Source: Algoriphagus resistens
GTDB lineage: Bacteria; Bacteroidota; Bacteroidia; Cytophagales; Cyclobacteriaceae
Length of the DNA: 64,000 nucleotides
Assembly: GCF_001442615.1 (NCBI RefSeq)
Contig: NZ_LMXN01000002.1
Coordinates: 62,001 to 126,000, forward strand
Direction: 5' to 3'
Part shown: one piece after another, positions 17,578 to 27,101 of the stretch
Layout of the letters: every line of letters begins with the position of its first letter
Position numbering within the stretch: the first letter of the stretch is position 1
Position numbers and translations under genes: made by a program
The notes under the pieces: model-generated
The model's input: only the letters and a program-made list of their open reading frames with translations
Databases searched by the model: none
Told to the model about the DNA's origin: nothing

Positions 17578-20055
17578 ATGATCCGCAAATACTTTTTCCT
17601 TTTCTTAGTTTTGATGAGTACCCAGTCTTTTGCCCAGTTTGTGGTGAAAGGAAAAGTGACTGATTCGGCCACGGGAGACCCTATACCCTTTGCCTCAGTG
17701 CTTTTGAAAGGTACTACAGTCGGAATTTCCACCGATTTTGAGGGTAATTATATCTTGGAGGCCAAGTCGCTTACAGATAGTATTTCTGTTAACTACTTGG
17801 GCTATATCACCGGTGTGAAAGCTTTGCAGCAGGTACCTGAGCAAACTGTCAATTTCCAGCTCAAGCCATCTGATTTTGAGATGGAGGCTTTTGTTTTTGA
17901 AGCTGGGGAGAATCCCGCTTTTGAAGTAATACGAAAAGTAGTTAGTCGAAAAAAAGACTTTGACAAAAGAGAATTAAGTGCCTACCAGACAAAGAACTAT
18001 ACAAAAATAGAAATAGATATTGATCATGTCTCGGAGGAGTTTACCCAGCGGAAAACTGTAAAGAAAGTAACCGCGGTTTTGGATTCTATCAAGCAACTCA
18101 CCAATGACGAGGGAGAGAAGATCTTGCCCGTTTTTTTTTCTGAGACTCTTTCCAAATTTTACTTCAGGAATAATCCTGAGCTGAAAAAAGAAGTAGTAGA
18201 AAAGTCGAAGGTAACCGGTGTAGGTATTACGGATGGCTCCACTACTTCGCAGATCACCGGTTCAGCGTTTCAGGAATACAATTTTTACAAAAACTGGCTG
18301 AACATCGTAGGCAAGGAGTTTGTCTCGCCCATTGCTGATGGATGGAAGCAGTTTTACGATTATGACCTGGTGGATTCTGTTTTGGTAGGCGTGGACTCCT
18401 GTTATTTGCTGAAAGTCTATCCACTGCGGGAGCAGGATCTGGCATTCTCAGGAAGTATTTGGATAAATAAGGAGACATATGCACTGAAGCAGGTGGATCT
18501 GACCATTCCCAAAGAGGCCAACCTGAATTTTATTGAACGGATCAAAATACAGCAGGAGTTGGTACCGACTTCCGCAGGCCCTTTGATTCCTGCCAAAACA
18601 CGTGTTCAGATCAAAATAGGACAGATAACCCCAAAAACGGCCGGTTTACTGGCCAAATTCTATACTTCGGCAGATAGTGTTAAAGTTGGAGAGCCGCAGC
18701 CCACCTCGTTTTTCAATCAATCGGTGACCTTACTGCCCGATTATGATGAAGCGAGTGAGGAATTTTGGAAAGACAACCGGCAGGATATCCTGACTCAGGA
18801 AGAAATAGCAGTACTCAGGATGGTGGATACGCTGAAAAGAATTCCCATTGTGCGTTTTTATTCCGAAGGATTAAAATTCTTCGGCACGGGCTACCTTCCT
18901 GTCGGGAAAGTGGATATCGGCCCATGGCCTGCCTTTTTCAACTATAACGACATAGAAGGAGTGAGGCTGGGTATGGGCTTCCGCACCAACCTGAAATTCA
19001 GTGATAAATGGGCAATTAAGGGTTATTTAGGCTATGGCTTTAAGGATGAAGAGCTGAAATATTCGGCTAAAGTCACTCGGATTTTGGATAGGGTACACTG
19101 GACTTCCATCTCCCTTTCCACACAGAAGGAAATCGATCAGGTCGGCTTGGAGATTTCCAGCCTGCAGGGAAACAGCATATTTCTGGCGGCAAGCAGGTTT
19201 GGTACGCTGCGAAGACCTTATTTCAGCAGAAAGCATCAGTTCAATTTTCAGCGGGAGTTTTTCAAGGGATTTCTCATGTACTCGGATCTGGCTTTTATGA
19301 ATTTCGAGCCACTCTATGATTTCTATTACCTAGAAAAAGGCACCGGAGAATATAAGTCCCAATTTGAAACCACCGAAGCCAAGATAGGCCTGAGGTACGG
19401 GCGTGATGAGACCATTCTGATCAATGACAATGAGAGATCCTCTTTAGGACCTCTGAGATGGCCGATTTTTGAATTGAGCTATGCAAAAGGGATAAACTGG
19501 CTCAGTGGGGACATCAATTATTCAAAATTGAATTTCTATGTGTATCAACGGTTGAACGTGGGCATGTTTGGTGTTTCCCGTTACGAGTTGGATGCGGGAA
19601 AAGTATTTGGGGAGGTACCATACCCTGTGCTGAAAAACCACTTGGGCAATGAGACCTTGTTCTATACTTCTGCTGCTTTCAATACCATGAATTTCAATGA
19701 GTTTGCCTCCGATCAGTACGCAAGTTTACGCTATAGGCATTATTTTGAGGGCTTTTTGCTGAATAAAATCCCTTTGCTCAAAAAGCTGAAATGGCGTGCC
19801 GTAGCCAATGCGAATATACTTTACGGCTCTGTCAGCGACAAAAATATTGCCAATGCCCCAACTGTGGATCCCTCAGGAAATCCCCTGCAGACCTTTGGAA
19901 GACTTGATCCCAGCAAACCTTATGTGGAATTGGGTTATGGGATTGAGAATATTTTTAAATTCTTCAGAATAGACTTCTTCCACAGGATGACCTATCTGGA
20001 TAATCCTGAAGTTAAGCCATTTGCGGTGAAAATATCCGGACAGATTATTCTTTAG
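17578..20055 (+). CDS. DUF5686 outer-membrane protein with CarboxypepD_reg-like domain
   Basis: An 825-aa protein. Signal peptide 1-20 (ending SFAQ) is followed by a carboxypeptidase-regulatory-like beta-sandwich (VVKGKVTDSATGDPIPFASV to about residue 105), a long middle region with FEVIRKVVSRKKDFDK, and a C-terminal half rich in alternating beta strands that ends in an aromatic/hydrophobic residue pattern typical of outer-membrane barrels (VKISGQIIL). This is the DUF5686 architecture common in Bacteroidota. Its function is not established; it is presumed to be an outer-membrane protein. Confidence 0.83.
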   Translation: MIRKYFFLFLVLMSTQSFAQFVVKGKVTDSATGDPIPFASVLLKGTTVGISTDFEGNYILEAKSLTDSISVNYLGYITGVKALQQVPEQTVNFQLKPSDFEMEAFVFEAGENPAFEVIRKVVSRKKDFDKRELSAYQTKNYTKIEIDIDHVSEEFTQRKTVKKVTAVLDSIKQLTNDEGEKILPVFFSETLSKFYFRNNPELKKEVVEKSKVTGVGITDGSTTSQITGSAFQEYNFYKNWLNIVGKEFVSPIADGWKQFYDYDLVDSVLVGVDSCYLLKVYPLREQDLAFSGSIWINKETYALKQVDLTIPKEANLNFIERIKIQQELVPTSAGPLIPAKTRVQIKIGQITPKTAGLLAKFYTSADSVKVGEPQPTSFFNQSVTLLPDYDEASEEFWKDNRQDILTQEEIAVLRMVDTLKRIPIVRFYSEGLKFFGTGYLPVGKVDIGPWPAFFNYNDIEGVRLGMGFRTNLKFSDKWAIKGYLGYGFKDEELKYSAKVTRILDRVHWTSISLSTQKEIDQVGLEISSLQGNSIFLAASRFGTLRRPYFSRKHQFNFQREFFKGFLMYSDLAFMNFEPLYDFYYLEKGTGEYKSQFETTEAKIGLRYGRDETILINDNERSSLGPLRWPIFELSYAKGINWLSGDINYSKLNFYVYQRLNVGMFGVSRYELDAGKVFGEVPYPVLKNHLGNETLFYTSAAFNTMNFNEFASDQYASLRYRHYFEGFLLNKIPLLKKLKWRAVANANILYGSVSDKNIANAPTVDPSGNPLQTFGRLDPSKPYVELGYGIENIFKFFRIDFFHRMTYLDNPEVKPFAVKISGQIIL

Positions 20056-20149
20056 TTCGTGGGTTCTTTTCACTATCTTGGGTAGATGAATAATGGAAGG
20101 CTTTCCTAACTAGGTATTCAATAAACTTATAAGGTTAGTTTTTAAATGA

Positions 20150-20332
20150 ACCAATAAAATTCCAAGAAATCCTTTTGATTACCAATCGACGGATTTTAGA
20201 GATGTCAGAGTGGCCTTATTGGGCAATTACCGTATTAATTACAAAATTACCGACGAGCAAATTAGTATAATGGCATTATCGGACAACCGACAAGATTCCA
20301 AGAAGCTTTTGAGGATTTTGCTGAAAGAATAA
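20150..20332 (+). pseudogene. fragment of a RelE/ParE-family toxin gene
   Basis: An open frame without a start codon encodes about 60 residues including FDYQSTDFRDVRVALLGN, YRINYKITDEQISIMAL and DNRQDSKKLLRILLKE before a TAA. The block LLGNYRINYKI followed by a strand and SDNRQDSKKLL resembles the C-terminal core of RelE/ParE toxins. The N-terminal half and any antitoxin are missing and an in-frame stop lies just upstream, so this is a relic. Identification rests on sequence pattern only. Confidence 0.5.
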
Positions 20333-20351
20333 TAGTTCTGCTTTACAAATA

Positions 20352-20395
20352 AACTTTGCACAGGCAGCTTTTGCGACGAAGCGCTCCGGGAATAT
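20352..20395 (+). pseudogene. tail fragment of a paralogue of the next beta-propeller gene
   Basis: This stretch reads NFAQAAFATKRSGN, nearly identical to NFAQAAFAAKDSEN near the C-terminus of the propeller lipoprotein encoded directly downstream (nucleotides 21553-21594). It appears to be the surviving 3' end of a second copy, left by deletion between tandem duplicates. Similarity fades after about 42 nt. Confidence 0.6.
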
Positions 20396-20409
20396 ACATT
20401 TAAGAAATA

Positions 20410-21627
20410 ATGAAGCAGACTTATTCTCTTTTACCAGTCCTTTTTTGTAGCATTTTTATTTCTTGCTCTTCGGATGATAAGGAGGATTCAACTGAAGGAA
20501 GGGATAGCTTGGAAACCATACATGTTGACCTCTCTGAAGCCAGAGAAGGTAAACTTTCCGAATTCTTTGAGCCTGAGATAGAATACATTTGGCTGAAGGA
20601 AAATGGGGAAGAAGGATTGTTGGGAAGAGGTGTTCGTCAAGTTATTTTTCATGATGAGAAAATCTATGTTCCCGACATGCAAGGCTGTAGATGCATTCAG
20701 ATTTTTGACAGAACCGGGAACTATCTCAATAAAATTGAGGCCTTTGGGGAAGGGCCTGGTGAATATCTGCAGTTTTATGGAGCTGCTATCAAGGATGGGG
20801 AGGTAATGCTTTCAGGTGTGTTTCCAACTAAGTTGATGTGGTTTGATCTAAATGGTAAATTTCTGAGGGAGCAGAAAATAGACCAACAAATCGGTGCAGC
20901 AGCTTATTCCGATCATGATAAACGGTATTATTTTTATACCAAAGCTTCAGAAAGTGGAGATTTCTTTTTCGAATCTGTCAATGAAACCTTTAAAGATACG
21001 GTAAGGTCAATTCCTTTTGATGAGCTTGCCTACTATGGCTACTATTCAGGCGCTTCCACCCTTAAAGAACTGGGCGATCAAATCTATTTTGGAATGCCCT
21101 TTCAGGATACAATCTATGAAGTGAAGGAATCAAAGTTGTTTCCCAGGTACGTATGGGATTTTGGGAAATATGGTCAGGATTTGAAGGAAATGGCCAAGTT
21201 TGATGTAGAAGTGAACGGAATGGAATATATAAAATTCCAAAATTCTGAGGCTAAACTTTATTTTTCTGAGAACTGGTTTATATTAGAAAGGTTGCTCATT
21301 TCAAGTTTTCGCCATGAAGGGGATTCCTATAACCTGGTTTACAATAGAGAAACAGGCCGACCAAATGTGATTTCAAAACTTTTACTCAATGATCTGGATG
21401 AATGGAGTACCTATGCAAACATTTTTATCCAATTTTCAGACAGGAAAATAGGGGCTGCTTTTGCTGGAAAAACCCTTTATAAAAACCTTCAGAAAAAGAA
21501 AGAAGAACTTGGAGAAACGGGGGTTGAAGAATACGTAAAAACCAAAGGGAAAAACTTCGCACAAGCAGCTTTTGCGGCCAAAGATTCCGAGAATCCTGTG
21601 CTGATAATTTATACAGTGAAGAAATAG
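20410..21627 (+). CDS. six-bladed beta-propeller lipoprotein (BF3164-like)
   Basis: A 405-aa protein with lipobox IFISCSS (Cys19) and an acidic spacer, followed by propeller-like blades, for example RQVIFHDEKIYVPDMQGCRCIQIFD then RTGNYLNKIEAFGEGPGEYL. The FGEGPGEYL motif is characteristic of the Bacteroidota six-bladed beta-propeller family (BF3164-like). These are surface or periplasmic lipoproteins of unknown binding specificity, often found in multiple copies; a fossil of a second copy lies immediately upstream. Confidence 0.83.
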   Translation: MKQTYSLLPVLFCSIFISCSSDDKEDSTEGRDSLETIHVDLSEAREGKLSEFFEPEIEYIWLKENGEEGLLGRGVRQVIFHDEKIYVPDMQGCRCIQIFDRTGNYLNKIEAFGEGPGEYLQFYGAAIKDGEVMLSGVFPTKLMWFDLNGKFLREQKIDQQIGAAAYSDHDKRYYFYTKASESGDFFFESVNETFKDTVRSIPFDELAYYGYYSGASTLKELGDQIYFGMPFQDTIYEVKESKLFPRYVWDFGKYGQDLKEMAKFDVEVNGMEYIKFQNSEAKLYFSENWFILERLLISSFRHEGDSYNLVYNRETGRPNVISKLLLNDLDEWSTYANIFIQFSDRKIGAAFAGKTLYKNLQKKKEELGETGVEEYVKTKGKNFAQAAFAAKDSENPVLIIYTVKK

Positions 21628-21788
21628 GGCCTGCTTTTCTCGCACAGGCAGGATGAGAAACCTCGCATTGGGATGATTATTCAATGCGGGATTCCATATG
21701 GCCGCTAGAAAACTATTAGAATCAGATGAAATTCCCACTCATTTCCATATTCCCTTCCCATATATTTTTTGATTGCAGCTGTCTTGTG

Positions 21789-21796
21789 CATATTTG
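21789..21796 (+). promoter_or_regulatory. possible -7 element of the thrS promoter
   Basis: CATATTTG matches the Bacteroidota -7 consensus TAnnTTTG at all fixed positions but the first, about 49 bp upstream of the thrS start. No convincing TTTG -33 element lies at the usual spacing. Confidence 0.35.
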
Positions 21797-21844
21797 CAAC
21801 TTAATCTTTATGCCTGTTTGTATGGGCAGAATTAACAAAAACAA

Positions 21845-23794
21845 ATGTCACAACTAATTAAAATTACCCTTCCGGACGGCACTGTGAAGGAGTACGAAAA
21901 AGGAACAACCGGACTACAGATTGCTGCAAGTATCAGCGAGGGTTTAGCCAGGAACGTTCTAGCCGCAAAAGTTAACGGGCAGGTGTGGGATGCAACCCGA
22001 CCCATCAATTCGGATTCCTCTATCCAATTGTTGACCTGGAATGACAATGAAGGTAAAAATACTTTCTGGCACTCTTCCGCCCACTTGCTTGCAGAAGCAT
22101 TGGAAGCACTCCATCCAGGCATCAAATTCGGAATAGGCCCTCCGATAGAAACAGGGTTCTACTATGATGTGGATTTCGGGGATAAGACGCTGGACGGTTC
22201 GGAACTCGAGGCCATCGAGAAGAAAATGATCGAATTGGCTCGGGAAAAGAATGAATACATCCGTACGGATATCTCCAAAAAAGACGCAATCGATTATTAC
22301 CAAAAGAAAGGTGATGAATACAAGCTTGACCTGCTTGAAGGGCTTGAAGATGGTTCAATCACCTTCTATCAGCAGGGAAACTTTATAGATCTTTGCCGGG
22401 GGCCACACATACCCAATACCGGGTTTGTAAAGGCAGTAAAGCTGACAAATATCGCAGGAGCCTATTGGAGAGGGGATGAAAAGCGCAAAATGCTTACCCG
22501 TATTTATGGGGTTACTTTTCCTAAAGCCAAAGAACTTTCTGACTACTTGACTTTACTGGAGGAGGCAAAGAAACGTGACCACAGGAAATTAGGACGTGAA
22601 CTAGAGCTGTTTACATTCTCCGAGAAAGTGGGAGCAGGTCTTCCGCTTTGGCTGCCAAAGGGCACCTTGCTCAGAGAGCGTCTGGTGAATTTCCTGAAAA
22701 AAGCACAGGACAAAGCTGGTTATCAGCAGGTAATTACTCCACATATCGGCCATAAAGCGTTATATGAAACTTCAGGGCATTACGAGAAATACGGTAAGGA
22801 TTCGTTTCAGCCAATTGCCACGCCACATGAGGGGGAGGAGTTTCTCCTGAAGCCGATGAACTGCCCGCATCACTGTGAAATCTATAAGCACAAGCCGCAT
22901 TCATACAAAGAACTTCCTATTCGCTATGCGGAGTTCGGTACGGTATATCGTTACGAGCAAAGTGGTGAGCTTCACGGGTTGACCCGTGTTCGGGGTTTTA
23001 CCCAGGATGATGCGCATATCTTCTGCCGTCCGGATCAGGTGAAAGAAGAGTTCATCAAGGTAATTGATTTGGTGTTATATGTGTTCAAAGCATTGGGCTT
23101 TGATGATTATACAGCACAGATTTCTCTTCGGGATCCAGAAAATCCTTCCAAGTACATAGGGGGCGATGAGGCTTGGAACAAGGCTGAAGCCGCGATTATT
23201 GAAGCCGCTGCAGAGAAAGGGTTGGATACAGTCACTGAGCTTGGGGAAGCGGCATTCTATGGGCCAAAACTTGACTTTATGGTAAAGGATGCCTTAGGAA
23301 GAAAATGGCAGTTGGGAACTATCCAGGTAGATTATCAATTACCCAATCGGTTCGAGTTGGAATATATAGGCTCGGACAATCAGAAGCATAGACCTGTGAT
23401 GATCCACAGGGCACCGTTCGGTTCTTTGGAGCGGTTCGTCGCTGTGCTGATTGAGCACTGTGCAGGCAACTTCCCGCTATGGCTTTCTCCTGAGCAGATT
23501 AATATTTTGCCTATTTCTGAGAAATATGTAGCATATGCAGAAGAAATAAAGTCAATCCTCGAAGAGGTGGGTATATCAGGTGCTATTGATAACAGAGATG
23601 AAAAAATCGGAAGAAAAATCCGTGACTCTGAAGTCAAAAAAGTGCCATTTATGCTGATAGTAGGTGAAAAGGAGCAGGAAGAGCGAAAGCTTTCTGTCCG
23701 CAGGCATGGTGAAGGAGATCTAGGTAACTTCTCAGCGGAGGAGTTTATAAACTATTTTCAGGGCATTATTTCATCTTCATTGAGTAAGGAATAA
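21845..23794 (+). CDS. thrS: threonyl-tRNA synthetase
   Basis: A 649-aa class II synthetase of full length. Order seen: TGS domain (1 to about 62), second N-terminal editing domain with [11 protein letters not shown] and HIPNTG, catalytic core with [24 protein letters not shown] (motif 2) and [11 protein letters not shown] (motif 3), and a C-terminal anticodon-binding domain ([19 protein letters not shown]). It charges tRNA-Thr and edits mis-charged Ser-tRNA. It heads the conserved thrS-infC-rpmI-rplT group. Confidence 0.98.
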   Translation: MSQLIKITLPDGTVKEYEKGTTGLQIAASISEGLARNVLAAKVNGQVWDATRPINSDSSIQLLTWNDNEGKNTFWHSSAHLLAEALEALHPGIKFGIGPPIETGFYYDVDFGDKTLDGSELEAIEKKMIELAREKNEYIRTDISKKDAIDYYQKKGDEYKLDLLEGLEDGSITFYQQGNFIDLCRGPHIPNTGFVKAVKLTNIAGAYWRGDEKRKMLTRIYGVTFPKAKELSDYLTLLEEAKKRDHRKLGRELELFTFSEKVGAGLPLWLPKGTLLRERLVNFLKKAQDKAGYQQVITPHIGHKALYETSGHYEKYGKDSFQPIATPHEGEEFLLKPMNCPHHCEIYKHKPHSYKELPIRYAEFGTVYRYEQSGELHGLTRVRGFTQDDAHIFCRPDQVKEEFIKVIDLVLYVFKALGFDDYTAQISLRDPENPSKYIGGDEAWNKAEAAIIEAAAEKGLDTVTELGEAAFYGPKLDFMVKDALGRKWQLGTIQVDYQLPNRFELEYIGSDNQKHRPVMIHRAPFGSLERFVAVLIEHCAGNFPLWLSPEQINILPISEKYVAYAEEIKSILEEVGISGAIDNRDEKIGRKIRDSEVKKVPFMLIVGEKEQEERKLSVRRHGEGDLGNFSAEEFINYFQGIISSSLSKE

Positions 23795-23838
23795 TACTGT
23801 ATTATTTAATTCAGTTTTTCTTAATTAGAAATAATTCC

Positions 23839-23846
23839 GATATTTG
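23839..23846 (+). promoter_or_regulatory. possible -7 element of an infC promoter
   Basis: GATATTTG matches TAnnTTTG at all fixed positions but the first and lies 33 bp upstream of the infC start, in the 84-bp gap after thrS. Confidence 0.35.
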
Positions 23847-23878
23847 CATCCAATTTCATAAAAACAATCAACGCAAAC

Positions 23879-24433
23879 TTGAGAAACCAAAGACAACCCT
23901 ATAGAGGTAGACAGGAAGAACCTTATAAAGTAAACCAGAAAATCAGAGCTCGTGAAGTACGGGTGGTGGGTGATTTTGTAGAAGGGGGTAATGCACTTCT
24001 TCCTACAGACAAAGCCATCAAACTCGCCCAGGAAAATGACCTGGATCTGGTAGAGATTTCTCCGAACGTTGATCCTCCAGTTTGTAAAATCCTTGACTAC
24101 GCAAAGTTTAAGTACGAGCAGAAAAAGAAGCAGAAGGAGATTAAATCCAATGCTGCGAAGATTGTTTTGAAGGAAATCAGATTCGGACCGAATACGGATG
24201 AGCATGATTACAATTTCAAACTGAAGCATGCAATCAACTTTCTGAAAGAGGGCGCAAAAGTAAAGGCATACGTACATTTCGTGGGCCGTAGTATTGTGTT
24301 TAAGGAAAGAGGAGAGATGCTACTATTGAAATTTGCTCAGGCGCTCGCAGAATATGGCGCAGTAGAGCAACTTCCAAAAATGGAGGGAAAAAGAATGAAC
24401 ATCTTCATCGCTCCGAAGGCAGGAAAGAAATAA
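23879..24433 (+). CDS. infC: translation initiation factor IF-3
   Basis: A 184-aa IF-3 with the N-terminal domain ([29 protein letters not shown]), the lysine-rich linker ([14 protein letters not shown]) and the C-terminal domain ([21 protein letters not shown]). The start is TTG; there is no in-frame ATG upstream before the thrS stop. In E. coli infC also uses a rare start (AUU) through which IF-3 represses its own translation, so the TTG may serve the same feedback. It lies between thrS and rpmI. Confidence 0.96.
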   Translation: MRNQRQPYRGRQEEPYKVNQKIRAREVRVVGDFVEGGNALLPTDKAIKLAQENDLDLVEISPNVDPPVCKILDYAKFKYEQKKKQKEIKSNAAKIVLKEIRFGPNTDEHDYNFKLKHAINFLKEGAKVKAYVHFVGRSIVFKERGEMLLLKFAQALAEYGAVEQLPKMEGKRMNIFIAPKAGKK

Positions 24434-24458
24434 ATTTCAACTAAATAAATACAGCAAA

Positions 24459-24653
24459 ATGCCAAAGGTAAAAACCAAATCCAGTGCAAAGAAGAGGTTC
24501 GCTTTAACGGGAACCGGCAAAATCAAAAGGAAACACGCTTTCAAAAGCCACATCCTGACCAAAAAAGCTACCAAAAGGAAGCATAACCTGACTAAAACTG
24601 GTCTGGTTCATGAGTCTGACGAAGGTAGAGTAAGAGACATGTTGAGAATCTGA
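24459..24653 (+). CDS. rpmI: 50S ribosomal protein L35
   Basis: A 64-aa, very basic protein with the family start [20 protein letters not shown] and the [14 protein letters not shown] segment. Normal full length. It is 25 bp after infC and 111 bp before rplT. Confidence 0.98.
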   Translation: MPKVKTKSSAKKRFALTGTGKIKRKHAFKSHILTKKATKRKHNLTKTGLVHESDEGRVRDMLRI

Positions 24654-24764
24654 TTCTCCACAGTAGCTTAAAAATCAAATAATTAAGGTTTATTTATTCA
24701 CCAGATAGATTGGTAATCAAGATCCTGATCACTCGGGGCACCAACTGTCAAAAAACAAAACACT

Positions 24765-25109
24765 ATGCCTAGATCGGTAAACGCGGTAGCGTCCAGAGCA
24801 AGAAGAAAAAAAGTGCTAAAAGCCACAAGAGGTTACTTCGGAAGAGGTAGCAACGTATGGACAGTAGCCAAAAACAAGTATGAGAAAGGTCTTCAGTATG
24901 CGTACAGAGACCGTAAAGCGAAGAAAAGAGAATTCAGAGCTTTGTGGATCCAGCGTATCAACGCAGGTGCCAGACAGCACGGCGTATCCTATTCTCAATT
25001 AATGGGATTGTTGAAGAAAGGTGAGATCGAGCTTAACCGTAAGGTTTTGGCAGATCTGGCCATGAATCACCCAGAAGCATTCAAAGCTGTAGTTGAAAGA
25101 GTAAAATAA
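24765..25109 (+). CDS. rplT: 50S ribosomal protein L20
   Basis: A 114-aa basic protein starting [19 protein letters not shown] with [15 protein letters not shown] and the C-terminal domain [22 protein letters not shown]20 is an early 23S rRNA assembly protein and in other bacteria represses this operon by binding its mRNA. The 111-bp leader before it could carry such a site, but no clear structure was recognised. It is followed by a terminator. Confidence 0.98.
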   Translation: MPRSVNAVASRARRKKVLKATRGYFGRGSNVWTVAKNKYEKGLQYAYRDRKAKKREFRALWIQRINAGARQHGVSYSQLMGLLKKGEIELNRKVLADLAMNHPEAFKAVVERVK

Positions 25110-25133
25110 GATTGCACTGTCTTATTTTAGTAG

Positions 25134-25159
25134 AAGCCTTCCCTCGGGAAGGCTTTTTT
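25134..25159 (+). terminator. Rho-independent terminator after rplT
   Basis: AAGCCTTCCC at 25134-25143 pairs perfectly with GGGAAGGCTT at 25146-25155 over a 2-nt loop, then a T-run to 25159. Confidence 0.9.
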
Positions 25160-25234
25160 GTTTTTAATTCCGTCTGTTTTTTTTGCTAACTTATTCACTG
25201 ATCAATCAATTCATCAGTAAACTCCTATTATGCT

Positions 25235-26863
25235 ATGAAAACCCTTCGTACGGTGTTGCTTTTCTTCTTGCTTTGTATCAGCGGGTTTTCCTTTGGTCAA
25301 ACCAAACAATTCGATCGGTTTGAATATATTTTTCAAAGTGAAAAGACCTACGAAAACCCGCTCTATGATGTCAGCACATTTGATATCACGTTTATTTCCC
25401 CATCAGGAAGGGAAAAGACATTGAGGGGATTTTGGGATGGAGGGAGAAACTGGAAAGTACGTTTTATGCCGGATGAACTTGGGGAATGGAGTTTTATCTC
25501 ATCCTCTTCCGATAAAAGCAACTCAGGGTTAGATGGGGTAAAAGGTACGTTTAAATGTGTGGAGAATGGAAGTGACCTGGATATTTACCGCAAAGGGCCT
25601 TTGGTCCAACCTAAGGGGACTTATCATTTAAGCCATGCAGATGGCACTCCTTTTTTCTGGACAGCCTGTACCGCCTGGAATGGCGCGCTGAAGTCCACCG
25701 ACGAGGAGTGGGATTATTACCTCAATCATAGAAAAGAACATCATTACAATACAGTTCAGCTGGTCACCACACAATGGAGAGGTGGGACAAAAAACGCCGA
25801 AGGCAAAGTGGCTTTCACAGGTGCCGGAAAAATTACGCTTGATCCAACGTTTTTTGAGCGTATAGATCAGAAGATCGAGGAGGCCAATGAGAAGGGACTG
25901 GTGGTCTCTCCGGTGATTCTATGGGCACTTCCTTTTGGGGAAGGAACAGAATACAGTCCCGGCTACTATTTACCGATACGGGAGGCTGTAATCCTTGCTA
26001 AATACATTGTGGCAAGATACCAGGGCAATCACGTGCTATGGACCCTTGGCGGCGATGGGAAATACTATGGGGATCTGGAAGGACGTTGGAAATCAATCGG
26101 TGAGCAGGTTTTCGGTGAAGGAAAACATCAGGGCCTGGTCACCCTGCATCCACATGGATTATCTTGGTTGGGTGATCTGTATGAAGATCAGCAATGGTAT
26201 GATCTGATTACCTATCAATCCTCACATTCCAATGAAGCTAAGACAGTCAACTGGATCAACAAAGGCCCTGTAGCTGAACAATGGGATAAACTCCGCCCTA
26301 TGCCTCTGATCAATACGGAACCCAATTACGAGGAAATAGGCTTTAAAATCACTGCACAGGACGTACGAAATGCTTCATATTGGAGCGTATTTGCAGCTCC
26401 TCCTTCGGGGATTACCTATGGCGCAAATGGGATTTGGCCATGGCTCAGAGAAGGAGAGGAGATTGAAAACCATGGACCATCTGCGGGCACACACACCTGG
26501 AAAGAAAGTGTGGATTTTGAGGGAAGCAAGCAAATTGGATACTTACATGAATTTATCAGCCAGTTTGAGTGGTGGAAATTCAAACCCGCTAATGAACTGC
26601 TGGTAAATCAGCCGGGGGATGAGGTTTTCAACCATTTTATCTCTGCGGTTGCAAATGAAGACCGTTCCACCATCGTGATTTATTCTCCTGTAAGGCAGCC
26701 GATAAAAGTTTTTAACAGTGACGGAAAGGAATATCAGGTTCGCTGGTTTGATCCCATCGGGAATAAATTTATTAACAGTGGGACAAGTACCAAAGAGCAT
26801 ATTCTTGGATTTGAAAATCCCCTGGATCAGGATATGGTGCTGGTGCTGGAGGAATTTAAATAG
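25235..26863 (+). CDS. DUF5060/apiosidase-like (DUF4038) glycoside hydrolase
   Basis: A 542-aa secreted enzyme. Signal peptide ends near FSFGQ (residue 22). An N-terminal DUF5060 beta-sandwich (about 25-110, with FWDGGRNWKVRFMPDELGEW) leads to a TIM-barrel of the apiosidase-like DUF4038 type (about 115-440: FFWTACTAWNGAL, HHYNTVQLVTTQWRG, LWTLGGDGKYYGD, INTEPNYE). The end (ANEDRSTIVIYSPVRQPIKV onward) resembles a collagen-binding-like C-terminal domain. GH140 members release apiose from rhamnogalacturonan-II, but DUF4038 proteins are broader, so the substrate is open. It lies at the left edge of the polysaccharide locus. Confidence 0.78.
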   Translation: MKTLRTVLLFFLLCISGFSFGQTKQFDRFEYIFQSEKTYENPLYDVSTFDITFISPSGREKTLRGFWDGGRNWKVRFMPDELGEWSFISSSSDKSNSGLDGVKGTFKCVENGSDLDIYRKGPLVQPKGTYHLSHADGTPFFWTACTAWNGALKSTDEEWDYYLNHRKEHHYNTVQLVTTQWRGGTKNAEGKVAFTGAGKITLDPTFFERIDQKIEEANEKGLVVSPVILWALPFGEGTEYSPGYYLPIREAVILAKYIVARYQGNHVLWTLGGDGKYYGDLEGRWKSIGEQVFGEGKHQGLVTLHPHGLSWLGDLYEDQQWYDLITYQSSHSNEAKTVNWINKGPVAEQWDKLRPMPLINTEPNYEEIGFKITAQDVRNASYWSVFAAPPSGITYGANGIWPWLREGEEIENHGPSAGTHTWKESVDFEGSKQIGYLHEFISQFEWWKFKPANELLVNQPGDEVFNHFISAVANEDRSTIVIYSPVRQPIKVFNSDGKEYQVRWFDPIGNKFINSGTSTKEHILGFENPLDQDMVLVLEEFK

Positions 26864-26885
26864 GGAATATTTCTAAAACTAATAG

Positions 26886-27101
26886 TATATTGCTGAGTCC
26901 TATATTTTTAGCTCAATCCACGAAAATGAGATTGAAAACCCCAATTTGCAAAAGGGAGTAATCAATACTTTCGGAAACCCCGTAGTTCTCAAACCACTAG
27001 ATCTGGGAAGAGATCTCTTTTACTTTGACCAGCAGCCAGAATATTCAGACAGTGATACGGAAGAACAAAACTTAGCAATAGGAATAGTCCGGCTAAAATA
27101 A
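26886..27101 (+). pseudogene. open frame without start codon; probable gene fragment
   Basis: A 71-codon open frame in the gap after the hydrolase lacks any ATG, GTG or TTG near its beginning but reads like real protein: GVINTFGNPVVLKPLDLGRD, LFYFDQQPEYSDSDTEEQN, ending IGIVRLK. The family was not recognised. It runs 9 bp into the end of the convergent transporter gene. It may be the 3' remnant of a lost gene, or chance. Confidence 0.35.
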
